From positions 1-34,510 of the forward strand of contig JAFRSR010000199.1 in NCBI GenBank assembly GCA_017427485.1: a DNA stretch of 34,510 bases. The letters run 5' to 3'. The notes under the pieces are model-generated. The model did no database searches, had not been told where the DNA came from, and saw nothing but the letters and a program-made list of their open reading frames with translations. The translations under genes were made by a program, and so were the position numbers. Below are positions 14,846 through 23,307 of the stretch, piece by piece. Source of the DNA: Kiritimatiellia bacterium. GTDB taxonomy: Bacteria > Verrucomicrobiota > Kiritimatiellia > RFP12 > UBA1067. Every line of letters starts with the position of its first letter. Position 1 is the stretch's first letter.

Positions 14846-15664
14846 ATGAAATTGTCAGACTTCGACCGCATGGCAGGATTCCTGCCCGACCTCTGCTTCG
14901 AGCGCCCGCCCGACGTCGCCGTCGTGCTCGGCAGCGGCTGGGCCGACGCGCTCTCCGCCGACCGCACGCTCGTGCGCATCCCGTACGCGGACATCCCCGA
15001 CCTCGGCGCCGCGACCGTCGTGGGGCACACCGGCGAGTTCTGGCTGTACGAGCGCGCCGGACGGCGCGTGGCGGCCTTCTGCGGACGCCGCCACTGGTAC
15101 GAGGGCGTGGGCTGGGAGACGGTCGTGTTCCCCGTCGAGCTGCTTCGGCGCATGGGCGGCACGAAGCTGCTCCTCACGAACGCGGCGGGCGGCATCAACC
15201 CCGCGCTCAAGCCCGGCGACTTCGTGATCCTCAAGGACCACATCAACACCGTGGGCATCAACCCGCTGATCGGCCCCGTGGTCGAAGGCTGGGGGCCACG
15301 CTTCCCCGACATGACGGAAGTCTACACGAAGCACCTGCGCGACGTGCTGCACGGCGCCGCGAACCGGCGCGGCCTGCGCGTGATGGAGGGCATCTACGCC
15401 TTCACGTCGGGTCCCGTCTTCGAGACGCCCGCCGAGATCCGCGCCTACGGGCACATCGGCGCGGACGTGGTGGGCATGAGCACGGTCCCCGAAGCCGTCT
15501 TCGCGCATGCCTGCGGAATCCAGGTGGCGGGGCTCTCGCTCGTCTCGAACCTCGCCGCCGGCATCTCGCCGCGTCCCCTCTGCCACGAAGAGGTGCTGGC
15601 CGCCACGAAGACCGCCCAGGGCGTGATGTCCGGGCTCGTCGAGGACTTCATCCTCGCCTGCTGA
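14846..15664 (+). CDS. Purine nucleoside phosphorylase (trimeric PNP family)
   Basis: A 272-residue cytoplasmic enzyme that splits purine nucleosides with phosphate into base and ribose-1-phosphate. Visible family blocks in order: VVLGSGW (residues 27-33, phosphate-binding), GHTGEFWL, GRRHWYEG, LLLTNAAGGIN, GIYAFTSGPVFETPAEI (with the Glu that binds the purine), VGMSTVPEAVFA and the closing LVSNLAAGIS. Length and order fit the single-domain trimeric class (PunA-type) rather than hexameric DeoD. The frame is open far upstream, but AAAGGTGG before 14846 and homology set this start. Its stop codon abuts that of the convergent GH43 gene. Confidence 0.93.
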   Translation: MKLSDFDRMAGFLPDLCFERPPDVAVVLGSGWADALSADRTLVRIPYADIPDLGAATVVGHTGEFWLYERAGRRVAAFCGRRHWYEGVGWETVVFPVELLRRMGGTKLLLTNAAGGINPALKPGDFVILKDHINTVGINPLIGPVVEGWGPRFPDMTEVYTKHLRDVLHGAANRRGLRVMEGIYAFTSGPVFETPAEIRAYGHIGADVVGMSTVPEAVFAHACGIQVAGLSLVSNLAAGISPRPLCHEEVLAATKTAQGVMSGLVEDFILAC

Positions 15665-16684
15665 TCAGCGGAACTCGCCGGACGCGACGGGACGCCCCGT
15701 CTCGAAATACGGCCAGCCGTCCGCGTCCCAGAGCACTTCCTGCAGGAAGAGCGGACGCGGGTTGTACCCGTGCGGCTGGTAGGGCGTGGCCGCACGGTCG
15801 TGGCAGTGGTAGATCATGTAGGTGCGCCCCGAGGGCGCGGTGAAGATTTCGCCGTTGTGTCCGGGACCGTAGAAACGGTCGCCCCGCCGCGAGCGGAGAA
15901 TCGTCTCGGCGAATCCTTCCTTCATCAGGCGTCCGGCGCGGTCCGTGAAGTCGTCCGTCAGGTGCCGCGCGCGCCCCACCACGACGGCGTAGGTGCCGTG
16001 GTTGTACTCGCCCGAGCTCGCGAAGAGGTACCACCAGTCTCCGCGATGGTACAGGTACGTGCCCTCGAACACGTGGCGGCGGTGCGGATGCGCCTTCGGA
16101 TCGCGGTCGTTCAGCCCCGCCACGTGCACGTACGCCGCGCCAGGCGCGAGCGTCCGGCCGTCCGCCGTCAACTCCACACGGTGAACCTTTCCCACCGAGC
16201 CGAAGAAGAGCCAGGTCTTCCCCGTCTCGGGGTCCACCACCGCGTCGGGGTCGATCGTGTCGCGGATGCCCGTGACGCGTCCGTCCGTCACGACCACGCC
16301 GTTCGTGAACGGACCTTCGGGACGGTCGCTCGTGTAGACCGCGATGACCGTGTTCTCCGCGCCGTTCCAATAGGAGACGTAGAGGTTCCACGCGTTGCCG
16401 ATGCGCGCCACGTCGGGCGCCCAGATGCCGCGCCAGTCGCGCTTGATCCGCACGCGCTCGCCGGGGGCGAGGAAGTCGTCACGCACCTTCTGCCAGTGGA
16501 CGAGATCCGTGCTCTTCAGCAACGCCCGCGCGGTGGAGGTGAGGTAGTAGCCGTCGTCCGCCTGCCAGCAGGTGGGATCGGGCGCGTCGGCCCGCCACAC
16601 GGGATTCGTAAACGCCACGCCGCCCTGCGCCACCGCAGGAAGGGCGGCGAACAGCAGGACGGCGGAGATGCGGAACTGCATCAT
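15665..16684 (-). CDS. Secreted GH43-family glycoside hydrolase
   Basis: A 339-residue protein with signal peptide (MMQFRISAVLLFAALPAVAQ). The five-bladed propeller of GH43 is supported by the three acidic positions: D36 in RADAPDPTCW (general base), D145/D147 in RDTIDPDAVVD and E207 in VFEGTYLYH (general acid). GPGHNGEIF near residue 275 is also typical. Members are arabinofuranosidases, xylosidases or arabinanases; the exact substrate is not decided. It starts six bases after the stop of the CE7 esterase gene and lacks a clear ribosome site, so it is probably coupled to it; together they suit removal of arabinose and acetyl groups from xylan. Confidence 0.88.
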   Translation of the reverse strand: MMQFRISAVLLFAALPAVAQGGVAFTNPVWRADAPDPTCWQADDGYYLTSTARALLKSTDLVHWQKVRDDFLAPGERVRIKRDWRGIWAPDVARIGNAWNLYVSYWNGAENTVIAVYTSDRPEGPFTNGVVVTDGRVTGIRDTIDPDAVVDPETGKTWLFFGSVGKVHRVELTADGRTLAPGAAYVHVAGLNDRDPKAHPHRRHVFEGTYLYHRGDWWYLFASSGEYNHGTYAVVVGRARHLTDDFTDRAGRLMKEGFAETILRSRRGDRFYGPGHNGEIFTAPSGRTYMIYHCHDRAATPYQPHGYNPRPLFLQEVLWDADGWPYFETGRPVASGEFR

Positions 16685-16690
16685 GGTTCG

Positions 16691-18079
16691 TTACTTCGCC
16701 GGCGCCTCAAGCACGAAGTCCTGGTGCTTCTCCGGCGGCACGTAGCCGTGCGTGGAACCCTGCACCCAAAGAATCTTCTTCGGGCAGGTCATGTTGTTCC
16801 ACATCTTCGCGAGACCGGTCGGCGGGCAGCAGTAGTCGCCGAGGCCCGCGCGCGTGATGAACGTGAAGCAGGTCTTCGGGATGCGGCGCGCGAAGTTCGC
16901 CGCGTCGTAGTAGCCCAGGGCGTCCGTCCAGCCGATGTACCAGCCGTCGCCGGCGAGCTTGAGCGCGGGGTCCTTGCGCAGCTTGCCGCTCGTGTACATG
17001 TCGCAGCACCAGGTGATGCCGCTCTCGGCGAGCGTCACGCCCTCGCCGCAGCCGGCCGCCCAGATTGTCTGCAGGCCGCCCTGGCTGCCGCCGGACGCGA
17101 TGAGGTTCTTGCCGTCCCAGCCCTTGACCGTCTTCAGGTACTGGAGCGCGCGCTTGACGCGCAGGACCATGCCGTTGAAGTAGGCGGTCTCGGGATCGGC
17201 GTTCTGTGCGGGGTCGAAGGCGTAGGAGAAGCCGTTCGAGCGGGTCTCCCAGCGGAGCATCTTGCGGTCCGCCTCCGTGGCGCCGAACGCCTCGAGCTTC
17301 TGGCCGTGGGCGTTGATGTTGAGCACGATCTCGTTGTCGCGCGCCCAGCCCGGCGCCGGGTGCTGGCAGCGGTCGCCGCTGTAGCCGTGCGTCTCAAGGC
17401 GGCAGGGGAACTTCGCGCCGGCGTCGACGGCCTTCGGCACGGTGAGGTAGCCGGTGACGGGACGCAGTCCCGCGCACGGGACCTGCACCGCGTAGATGCG
17501 CGCCTTGGGGTTGCCGCAGGGCAGCTCGATGAGCTCCGGCTTGATCGGCACGCGGTCGAGGCGCGCGTACTGCTTCGCCCAGAACGCGTCGAAGTCGGCG
17601 GGCTCGGGATGGGACACGAGCTTCTCGGGCTGCACACCCGCGCCGCCGTCGAAGAACACGCGCTTGTCCATGCGCTCGAAGCGGTTCATCGCCGCCTTGC
17701 CCTCGGGCGTGTTGGGGTTGCCGTGGAACGACTTCTGGTAGCGCTTGCCGTCCTTGTCCACCACGAACGCGGTGAGGCGCACGAAGCCGGGCTTGTCGGT
17801 CTTGGTGCGGTAGATGAACGGCTTCGAGGCGGACTCCTTGCCCTCCTCGACGACGCCGTCATCGCCCGAACGCCTCCACTGGATGAAGTACGCGCCCTCG
17901 GCGAAGGGCTTCGCGCCCTGCAGCGTGAGCGTGAACGTCATCGTCTCGCCCGGAGCGTAGTCGATCGCGCGCGCCTTGTCCGTCTCGCCGTGCAGCACGG
18001 CTTCGTCGAGTTCGCCTGCGGCGAAGAGTGCGGTTCCGAACGCCGCACACGCGGCCGCCACCAGCAGTTTCAGTTTCAT
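16691..18079 (-). CDS. Secreted acetyl xylan esterase-like protein (CE7/AXE1 family)
   Basis: A 462-residue alpha/beta hydrolase with signal peptide (MKLKLLVAAACAAFGTALFA) and about 130 residues of N-terminal beta-rich domain before the AXE1-type core. Catalytic triad candidates are S332 in GGSQGG, D415 in RAGLGDYCCPP and H444 in GSTHGY. ETHGYSGD (229-236) should form the oxyanion region. Family members remove acetyl groups from xylo-oligosaccharides. The GH43 gene follows in the same operon. The ATG has AAAGGA upstream, at a rather long spacing, and follows a promoter box at 18113-18123. Confidence 0.85.
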   Translation of the reverse strand: MKLKLLVAAACAAFGTALFAAGELDEAVLHGETDKARAIDYAPGETMTFTLTLQGAKPFAEGAYFIQWRRSGDDGVVEEGKESASKPFIYRTKTDKPGFVRLTAFVVDKDGKRYQKSFHGNPNTPEGKAAMNRFERMDKRVFFDGGAGVQPEKLVSHPEPADFDAFWAKQYARLDRVPIKPELIELPCGNPKARIYAVQVPCAGLRPVTGYLTVPKAVDAGAKFPCRLETHGYSGDRCQHPAPGWARDNEIVLNINAHGQKLEAFGATEADRKMLRWETRSNGFSYAFDPAQNADPETAYFNGMVLRVKRALQYLKTVKGWDGKNLIASGGSQGGLQTIWAAGCGEGVTLAESGITWCCDMYTSGKLRKDPALKLAGDGWYIGWTDALGYYDAANFARRIPKTCFTFITRAGLGDYCCPPTGLAKMWNNMTCPKKILWVQGSTHGYVPPEKHQDFVLEAPAK

Positions 18080-18112
18080 TTAGAAGGGTTTCCTTTCATT
18101 TGTGGAGCTATT

Positions 18113-18123
18113 AGTTTACCACA
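18113..18123 (-). promoter_or_regulatory. Promoter -10 region (TGTGGTAAACT) of the CE7-GH43 operon
   Basis: TAAACT on the minus strand (18118-18113) preceded by TGTGG. No -35 is recognisable in the GC-rich upstream bases. Transcription would begin near 18106. Confidence 0.4.
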
Positions 18124-18181
18124 TCGCGCCGCCGCGCGCCACCACAACCCGCAATTTTCGACGGCGGGTGAAGCGTCCCTT

Positions 18182-19294
18182 CTATTTCCGTGCCCAGCGG
18201 CGGAAGACGGCTTCGGCCTTCTTGCCGCGGAACGTGAAATCGCGCGCGAGCGTGCCTTCGCGCGTGCTGTCCGGCTTCGTCGGCGAGTTCTGGTCCCATT
18301 TCCACCAGTGGAATCCCCTGCACCAGGGTTCGTGCGCGAACACGCGGAAGAGCGCCTCCATGTAGTTGGCCTGCTCGTCCTCGTCCACGGTCGTGAAGAC
18401 GGCGGACGGGGATCTCGCGCCGTCCTGCGTGGACGAGCAGCCGCACTCGCCGAAGATGATCGGCCGGCCCATCGCGTCCGCGATCGCCTTCATCCGGCCA
18501 TGCGCCCCGGCAAGGTTCTTCACCATCTCGTCGACGGTCAGCGCCGCGCCCATTTGGTCCTTGCGCCGCGCCGGGCAGTAGTAGGAGATGGAGAGGAAGT
18601 CGAGGTCGTAGAACCAGTGGTCCTTCTTTGCGAGGAAGGCGAGGAAATCCACCTCGCCCGTGTGGAGCGTGTGGCAGCTCGTGACGGGACCGGAGTAGAC
18701 GCCGCGCACCGCGGCCACGACGGACTTCCACTTCGCGTTTTCCTCCACCATCTTGTCCAGCTCGCTGTCGAGGCAGAACAGCTCGCACTTGGTCCGCTCC
18801 GCGATGCGCGCGTAGTAAACGCTCCGGTCGCGCATGGAGGCGAACCAGCGCGTGCGGCCGTCGCTCACGCGCCCCGGCATGCGCTCGCGGTCCTTGTTCA
18901 TCCACACGCCCAGGCGCCCGTAGCCGTCCTTGCACTCCAGCATCGGACGCAGCTGCACCTTCATGCCCTTCGCGTGGATGAGGTCGATCGCCTCCATGAG
19001 CTCGATGTCGTTCGGCGTGTGCACGAAGTCCTTGTACTGGAACGCGGACGCCCCCTCGTCCTGCCAGACCGTCGGCACGACCGTGACCCACGTTGCGCCC
19101 GCGCGGGCGATCGCCTCGATCTCGTCCTTCGCGACGGACGAGGAGAAATAGCCGTTCGTCGCGTAAAACCCGAACGTGACGCCCCACTGGAAGCCGTCGG
19201 GGATTTTCCACTTCCCTTCCGCGCGCGCCGTGCCGACCGCGAGGCACATCCCCGCCGCGAGCAGGGAAAACCAATGCCGCGTTCTCATCTGCAT
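18182..19294 (-). CDS. Secreted GH113-like TIM-barrel enzyme
   Basis: A 370-residue protein with a signal peptide ending at GTARA (residues 21-25). The barrel strands read WVTVVPTVWQ, MKVQLRPML, CELFCLDSELDKM (E178, candidate acid/base), FLSISYYCP and RPIIFGECGCSS (E283, candidate nucleophile), then FHWWKWD. This order resembles the GH113 beta-mannanase clan (GH-A). Substrate assignment is tentative and another GH-A family is possible. The start is ATG 19294 or 19288; GGAGG lies upstream of both. It is the last gene of the operon that begins with the DegT gene, following the sugar porter after 21 bases. Confidence 0.72.
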   Translation of the reverse strand: MQMRTRHWFSLLAAGMCLAVGTARAEGKWKIPDGFQWGVTFGFYATNGYFSSSVAKDEIEAIARAGATWVTVVPTVWQDEGASAFQYKDFVHTPNDIELMEAIDLIHAKGMKVQLRPMLECKDGYGRLGVWMNKDRERMPGRVSDGRTRWFASMRDRSVYYARIAERTKCELFCLDSELDKMVEENAKWKSVVAAVRGVYSGPVTSCHTLHTGEVDFLAFLAKKDHWFYDLDFLSISYYCPARRKDQMGAALTVDEMVKNLAGAHGRMKAIADAMGRPIIFGECGCSSTQDGARSPSAVFTTVDEDEQANYMEALFRVFAHEPWCRGFHWWKWDQNSPTKPDSTREGTLARDFTFRGKKAEAVFRRWARK

Positions 19295-19315
19295 GTCACC
19301 TCCATTCGTGTGCCG

Positions 19316-20761
19316 TCACCGGCGGGTGAAGTAGCGCTCGATCTCCTCCAGCGTCTTGCCTTTCGTCTCGGGCAGCAGGAAAACCGCCGTCAGGAAGTAG
19401 AGGAAAGCGAAGAACGCGAGGCAGTAGAACACAACCGCATATCCGCAGGCCTTCTGCCAGGGAAGGAACGCGTCCGCAATCGCGAACGCGACCATCTGGT
19501 TGAGGAAGAGCGCGATGGCCATGCCGTTCGCGCGGATGCGGCTCGGCATGAGCTCGGAGAGCGCAAGCCACACGACGACGCCCGGCCCGATGGAAAACGA
19601 CGCCACGAAGAGCGAGATTCCGGCGACGGTGGCCCATCCGGCGAAGCGGCCGGCCGACAGGGAGCCCTTCTCGATGAACAGGAACGTCGTCGCGACGCTC
19701 ACCAAGGCGACGACCATGCCGATCGTGCCGAGCTTGAGGAGCGTCTTGCGGCCGCTGCGGTCCACCAGCCACAGCGCGAGCGCCGTGATGGGGATCGGGA
19801 CGAGCCAGACGATGAAGTTGGCGGCGTTCGCGGTTGTCTGCGAGAGGCCCGCCCTCATGAACATCGGAATCGAGAAGTACTGGATCGCGTTGAAGCCGAT
19901 CGCCTGGTTGCAGATGAGGACCGCGAGCGAGATGCAGAACGGCAGCACGTACTTGCGCTGGAAGAGCGTGTCGCCCTTCGCCGCGGCCGCAAGCGCGGCC
20001 TTCTCCGCGGCCTCCGCCTCGTCCGCCGCGATCATCTCGGCGAGGATCTCCTTCGCTTTCGCCTCGCCGTTGTTCGCGGCGAGCGCGGCAAGGGCCTCTT
20101 CCTTCCGTCCTCGGCGGTAGAGCCAGCGCGGGGACTCCTTCAGGCCCAGCGCGCCGAGGAAGAAGAGGATCGCGGGCGCCGCGCTCGACCAGAAGATGGT
20201 CTTCCACGCGAGGGCCTTGCGCGCGGCGGTGACGGCCGCGTCGTCGGCCGCGCCGATCGTGTGGACGACGACGAGTCCGACGACGGAGCAGAACGTGATC
20301 CCGACGAAGTCGAGGAGCTGGAACATGCCCGCGCCCTTGCCGCGGCTGTTGGCATCCAGGCACTCGGCGAGGTACATGGGAACGACGACGCCGATGAATC
20401 CGGCGGAGACGCCCTGCATCGCGCGCCCGAGGAAGAACAGCGGATAGTTGCCGTCCGTCATGCAGATCGGCAGGCACGCGAGGGCCGCGATCGCCGCCGA
20501 GAACAGCATCATGAACTTGCGGCCGAGCTTCTCGGTGAGCCAGCCAGCCGCAAGGCAGGCGAGCGCCGCGCACATGACGACGGCGCTCGACAGGTGGGAC
20601 ACCTGCGCGGTGGTGAACAGTCCGAGGCTGCCGGGGTTTTCGTCGACGGGCCCGATGTACGGCAGGGCGGGGCCGATGATCGTCCCGCCGAAGTCGAACA
20701 ACAACCCGCCGCAGCCCGCGATGACGAGCAAATACGCGGCGTATCGCCTGACCTTGTCCAT
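19316..20761 (-). CDS. MFS sugar porter (SP family)
   Basis: A 481-residue, 12-helix carrier of the sugar-porter branch of the major facilitator superfamily. It has GGLLFDFGGTIIG in helix 1, AGWLTEKLGRKFMM after helix 2, GFIGVVVPMYLAE, KESPRWLYRRGR before the long central loop, DRSGRKTLL, and the closing PETKGKTLEEIE. Known relatives import hexoses, pentoses or inositol with protons. The central loop (about 220-265) is Ala/Glu-rich and helical. The gene lies between the Gfo/Idh and GH113-like genes, which suggests uptake of the sugar released or modified by the operon. Confidence 0.92.
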   Translation of the reverse strand: MDKVRRYAAYLLVIAGCGGLLFDFGGTIIGPALPYIGPVDENPGSLGLFTTAQVSHLSSAVVMCAALACLAAGWLTEKLGRKFMMLFSAAIAALACLPICMTDGNYPLFFLGRAMQGVSAGFIGVVVPMYLAECLDANSRGKGAGMFQLLDFVGITFCSVVGLVVVHTIGAADDAAVTAARKALAWKTIFWSSAAPAILFFLGALGLKESPRWLYRRGRKEEALAALAANNGEAKAKEILAEMIAADEAEAAEKAALAAAAKGDTLFQRKYVLPFCISLAVLICNQAIGFNAIQYFSIPMFMRAGLSQTTANAANFIVWLVPIPITALALWLVDRSGRKTLLKLGTIGMVVALVSVATTFLFIEKGSLSAGRFAGWATVAGISLFVASFSIGPGVVVWLALSELMPSRIRANGMAIALFLNQMVAFAIADAFLPWQKACGYAVVFYCLAFFAFLYFLTAVFLLPETKGKTLEEIERYFTRR

Positions 20762-20801
20762 GGGCCCGTCCTGCCTGTCCTTGATTCAGTCCCGTTCTCC
20801 G

Positions 20802-21872
20802 TCAAATCTTGACGGAGAGGATCTTCCCGCCCTTCTGCGCGGACGCGTGGCACGCGGCGCAGAGCGCAAGGTTGTGGATGGCGTCGTCGCCCGTCAGCGG
20901 CTTGCCGCCGGCGATCGACTTCGCGTGCCCCTCGATGAGGGTCTGGTAGATGTTCTGGATCTTGGCCGGGCGCACGGGGACGACCTTCTTGCCGTCGTCG
21001 ATCTCGAGGCGCTGGACGATCGGCTCGCCGGGATGGCCGGAGAGCTGGAACATCGTGCCGTAGCCGCGCATCGCGGCCTTGTCGCCGTAGATCTCGTAGC
21101 CGAGGTTCGTGAGCGTGCCGGCGAGGCCGCCGCGCATCTCGGAGAACGCGCAGTTGACGCTGCCCTGCGTGCCGTCCTCGAAGAAGAACTTGACGTACGC
21201 GCCGTCTTCGGCCTTGATCTTCATGATCTTCGGATAGTAGACGGCGGCGACCTTCGCGATCTTCTTGCCGAACATGTACTCGGCCACGTAGAAGCAGTGG
21301 CTCGCCACGTCGCCGATCGGGCCGCCCATCTCGTCCACGCGCGAGCAGCGCCACGTGGCCGCCTCGGCGGGATCGTAGCCGTAGGCGAACTCCATGTGGA
21401 AGCAGCAGTCGTTGACCGTGCCGAGCGCGCCCTTGGCGACCGCGGCCTTGCCGGCCACGTTCCAGGCGTTGTTGACCATCATGTGGTCCACGGTGAGCGA
21501 GAGGCCCTTCGCCTTCGCGAGGCGATTGAGCTTCTGCGCGTCGGCGACCGAGGTCGCCATCGGCTTCTCGACGATCACATGCTTGCCGGCCTTGAGCGCC
21601 GCGAGGGCGAGCGGGACGTGGCTGCGGTTGTTCGTGGCCACATACACCGCGTCGATGGACTTGTCGGCGAGGACGTCGTCCAGACCGGCGTACCACTTCA
21701 GCCCGAGCGCGGAGGCCGCAGCCTCACGCGCCGGGTTGAGGTCGGTGGCGCCCACGAGCTGCGCGTGCCGGAGCGGCTTGAACCGCCCCCTGTCGCACGC
21801 GAAGCCCTCCTTCGCGACCCGGTTCTCGGCGATGCCGCCGAAACCGACGAGCGCGTACCTGATTTTCGCCAT
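20802..21872 (-). CDS. Gfo/Idh/MocA-family oxidoreductase
   Basis: A 356-residue NAD(P)-dependent oxidoreductase. The Rossmann motif is VGFGGIAENR (9-18), the EKP motif is HVIVEKPMATS (98-108; catalytic Lys103), and the later GGPIGDVASHCF supplies the usual Asp and His. It oxidises or reduces a sugar, inositol or sugar-nucleotide hydroxyl. GGAGGAGCACCC precedes the ATG. It lies 22 bases after a DegT/StrS aminotransferase gene; such pairs make 3-amino or other amino sugars through a keto intermediate. No signal peptide is present. Confidence 0.9.
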   Translation of the reverse strand: MAKIRYALVGFGGIAENRVAKEGFACDRGRFKPLRHAQLVGATDLNPAREAAASALGLKWYAGLDDVLADKSIDAVYVATNNRSHVPLALAALKAGKHVIVEKPMATSVADAQKLNRLAKAKGLSLTVDHMMVNNAWNVAGKAAVAKGALGTVNDCCFHMEFAYGYDPAEAATWRCSRVDEMGGPIGDVASHCFYVAEYMFGKKIAKVAAVYYPKIMKIKAEDGAYVKFFFEDGTQGSVNCAFSEMRGGLAGTLTNLGYEIYGDKAAMRGYGTMFQLSGHPGEPIVQRLEIDDGKKVVPVRPAKIQNIYQTLIEGHAKSIAGGKPLTGDDAIHNLALCAACHASAQKGGKILSVKI

Positions 21873-21894
21873 GTGGGTGCTCCTCCTTCGACGA

Positions 21895-23178
21895 CTACTT
21901 CATCATCGCGGCCGCGACCTTCTTGAACGCGGCGATGTCGGCCTTGATGTGCGCGAGCGTGTACGTCGGATGCGTCCAGAACGAGATCGTCGCGTCGGCC
22001 ATCGAATGCGCCACGGAGCAGTTGAACTTCGTGTAGTCGATCTTGCGCGCGGCGGGGTCCTTGAACGGATACTGGCGCGAGCCGAAGCCCTTCTGCTTCG
22101 TGTAGGCCTCCTCCTTGTACATCTCGGGCCAGAGCACCGAGTACGCGAAGGCGCCCTCGGCCTGGACGGCGGCGATGAACTCCTTCATCGTGCACTTGAG
22201 CTTCGAGGTGTCGAGAACGAACGGCACGAGCCAGAACGCGTTCTGGCGCTCGGGCGTGTCGACGGGGGCGTACTTGACGAGCGGGTGGCCGGCGAGGCCC
22301 TTGATGAGCGCCTTGCCGAGCTTCTTGCGCTGCGGCAGGTTCCACTTGTCGAAGCGCGCGAGCTCGCCGAGGCCGATCGCGCTCTGGATCTCGGTCATGC
22401 GGAAGTTGTAGCCCACGCGGCGGTGGATGTAGAGCTGCTTGCCCTCCATCTTGAGGAGGTTGAGCTTCGCGCGCACGTCGTAGCCGTGGTCGCGCACGGA
22501 GCGGATCTCCCACGCGAGGTCGTCGTCGTTGCAGCAGACCATGCCGCCCTCGCCGCCCGTGGTGAAGTGCTTGGACTGGCAGAACGAGAAGCAGCTGACC
22601 GTGCCGATCGTGCCGGCCTTCTTGCCCTTGTAGACGCCGCCGAAGCACTGCGCGCAGTCCTCGACCACGTAGAGCTTGTGCTTCTTCGCGATCTTCATGA
22701 TCGGATCCATGTCCGCGACCATGCCGTAGAGGTGCACGACCACGATCGCCTTCGTGCGCGACGTGATGCACGCCTCGATCTTCTTCGGATCGAGGAGGTG
22801 GTCGGTGCCGACGTCGCAGAAGACCGGCAGCGCGCCGGCCTGGAGGGCGCAGAACGAAGAGGCGATGAACGAGTAGGATGTGCAGATCACCTCGTCGCCC
22901 GCGCCGACACCGAGCGCCGTGAGCGCCACGTGGAGCGCCGCCGTGCCGTTGGAGACGGAGACCGCGTTCTTGACGCCGAGCCACTTGGCCCACGCCTCCT
23001 CGAACTGCATGCCGATCGGGCCGGTCCAGTAGTTCACCTTGCCGGAGTGAAGAATGTCGAGCACCTTCTTGTCCGTTTTCTTGTCAAACTGCGGCCAGGC
23101 GGGGAATCCCTTCGACCAGACCTTCTTGCCGCCGTCGATGGCGAGCTTCTCAACCTTCTTCGTAGCCTTGGTAGCCAT
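21895..23178 (-). CDS. DegT/DnrJ/EryC1/StrS-family aminotransferase
   Basis: A 427-residue PLP-dependent sugar aminotransferase. Family blocks: VSVSNGTAALHVAL (near 75), GDEVICTSYSFIAS (95-108), VVEDCAQCFGG (171-181), and the PLP lysine K203 in QSKHFTTGGEGG. The N-terminus (LAIDGGKKVWSKGFPAWP) resembles the AHBA-synthase-like subgroup. It should transfer an amino group to a keto sugar or cyclitol. The start at 23178 is preferred over 23184 because AGGAG lies eight bases before it. It is the first gene of a four-gene operon with a strong promoter at 23235-23263. Confidence 0.92.
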   Translation of the reverse strand: MATKATKKVEKLAIDGGKKVWSKGFPAWPQFDKKTDKKVLDILHSGKVNYWTGPIGMQFEEAWAKWLGVKNAVSVSNGTAALHVALTALGVGAGDEVICTSYSFIASSFCALQAGALPVFCDVGTDHLLDPKKIEACITSRTKAIVVVHLYGMVADMDPIMKIAKKHKLYVVEDCAQCFGGVYKGKKAGTIGTVSCFSFCQSKHFTTGGEGGMVCCNDDDLAWEIRSVRDHGYDVRAKLNLLKMEGKQLYIHRRVGYNFRMTEIQSAIGLGELARFDKWNLPQRKKLGKALIKGLAGHPLVKYAPVDTPERQNAFWLVPFVLDTSKLKCTMKEFIAAVQAEGAFAYSVLWPEMYKEEAYTKQKGFGSRQYPFKDPAARKIDYTKFNCSVAHSMADATISFWTHPTYTLAHIKADIAAFKKVAAAMMK

Positions 23179-23234
23179 TTGCATTTCTCCTGTTTTAGCA
23201 TTTAGCCAACGAAACATTCGCCAGCGACGCTAGA

Positions 23235-23263
23235 ATTATAACATAAAGCGGACGATCTGTCAG
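23235..23263 (-). promoter_or_regulatory. Promoter of the DegT operon
   Basis: CTGACA (23263-23258), a 17-base spacer and a perfect TATAAT (23240-23235) on the minus strand. It is the closest match to the sigma-70 consensus in the window. The leader to the ATG at 23178 would be about 50 bases. Confidence 0.65.
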
Positions 23264-23307
23264 CGGAAGATGAACTCGTTTTCATCGTCCATCCACCTCT
23301 TTCGTCG

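Noticed and set aside
15770..20812. A 1680-codon open frame on the plus strand
   Set aside because: Runs antisense across GH43, CE7, GH113-like and MFS genes, with repetitive Arg/Glu/Ala/Val composition; no domain is visible. It is a GC-driven shadow.
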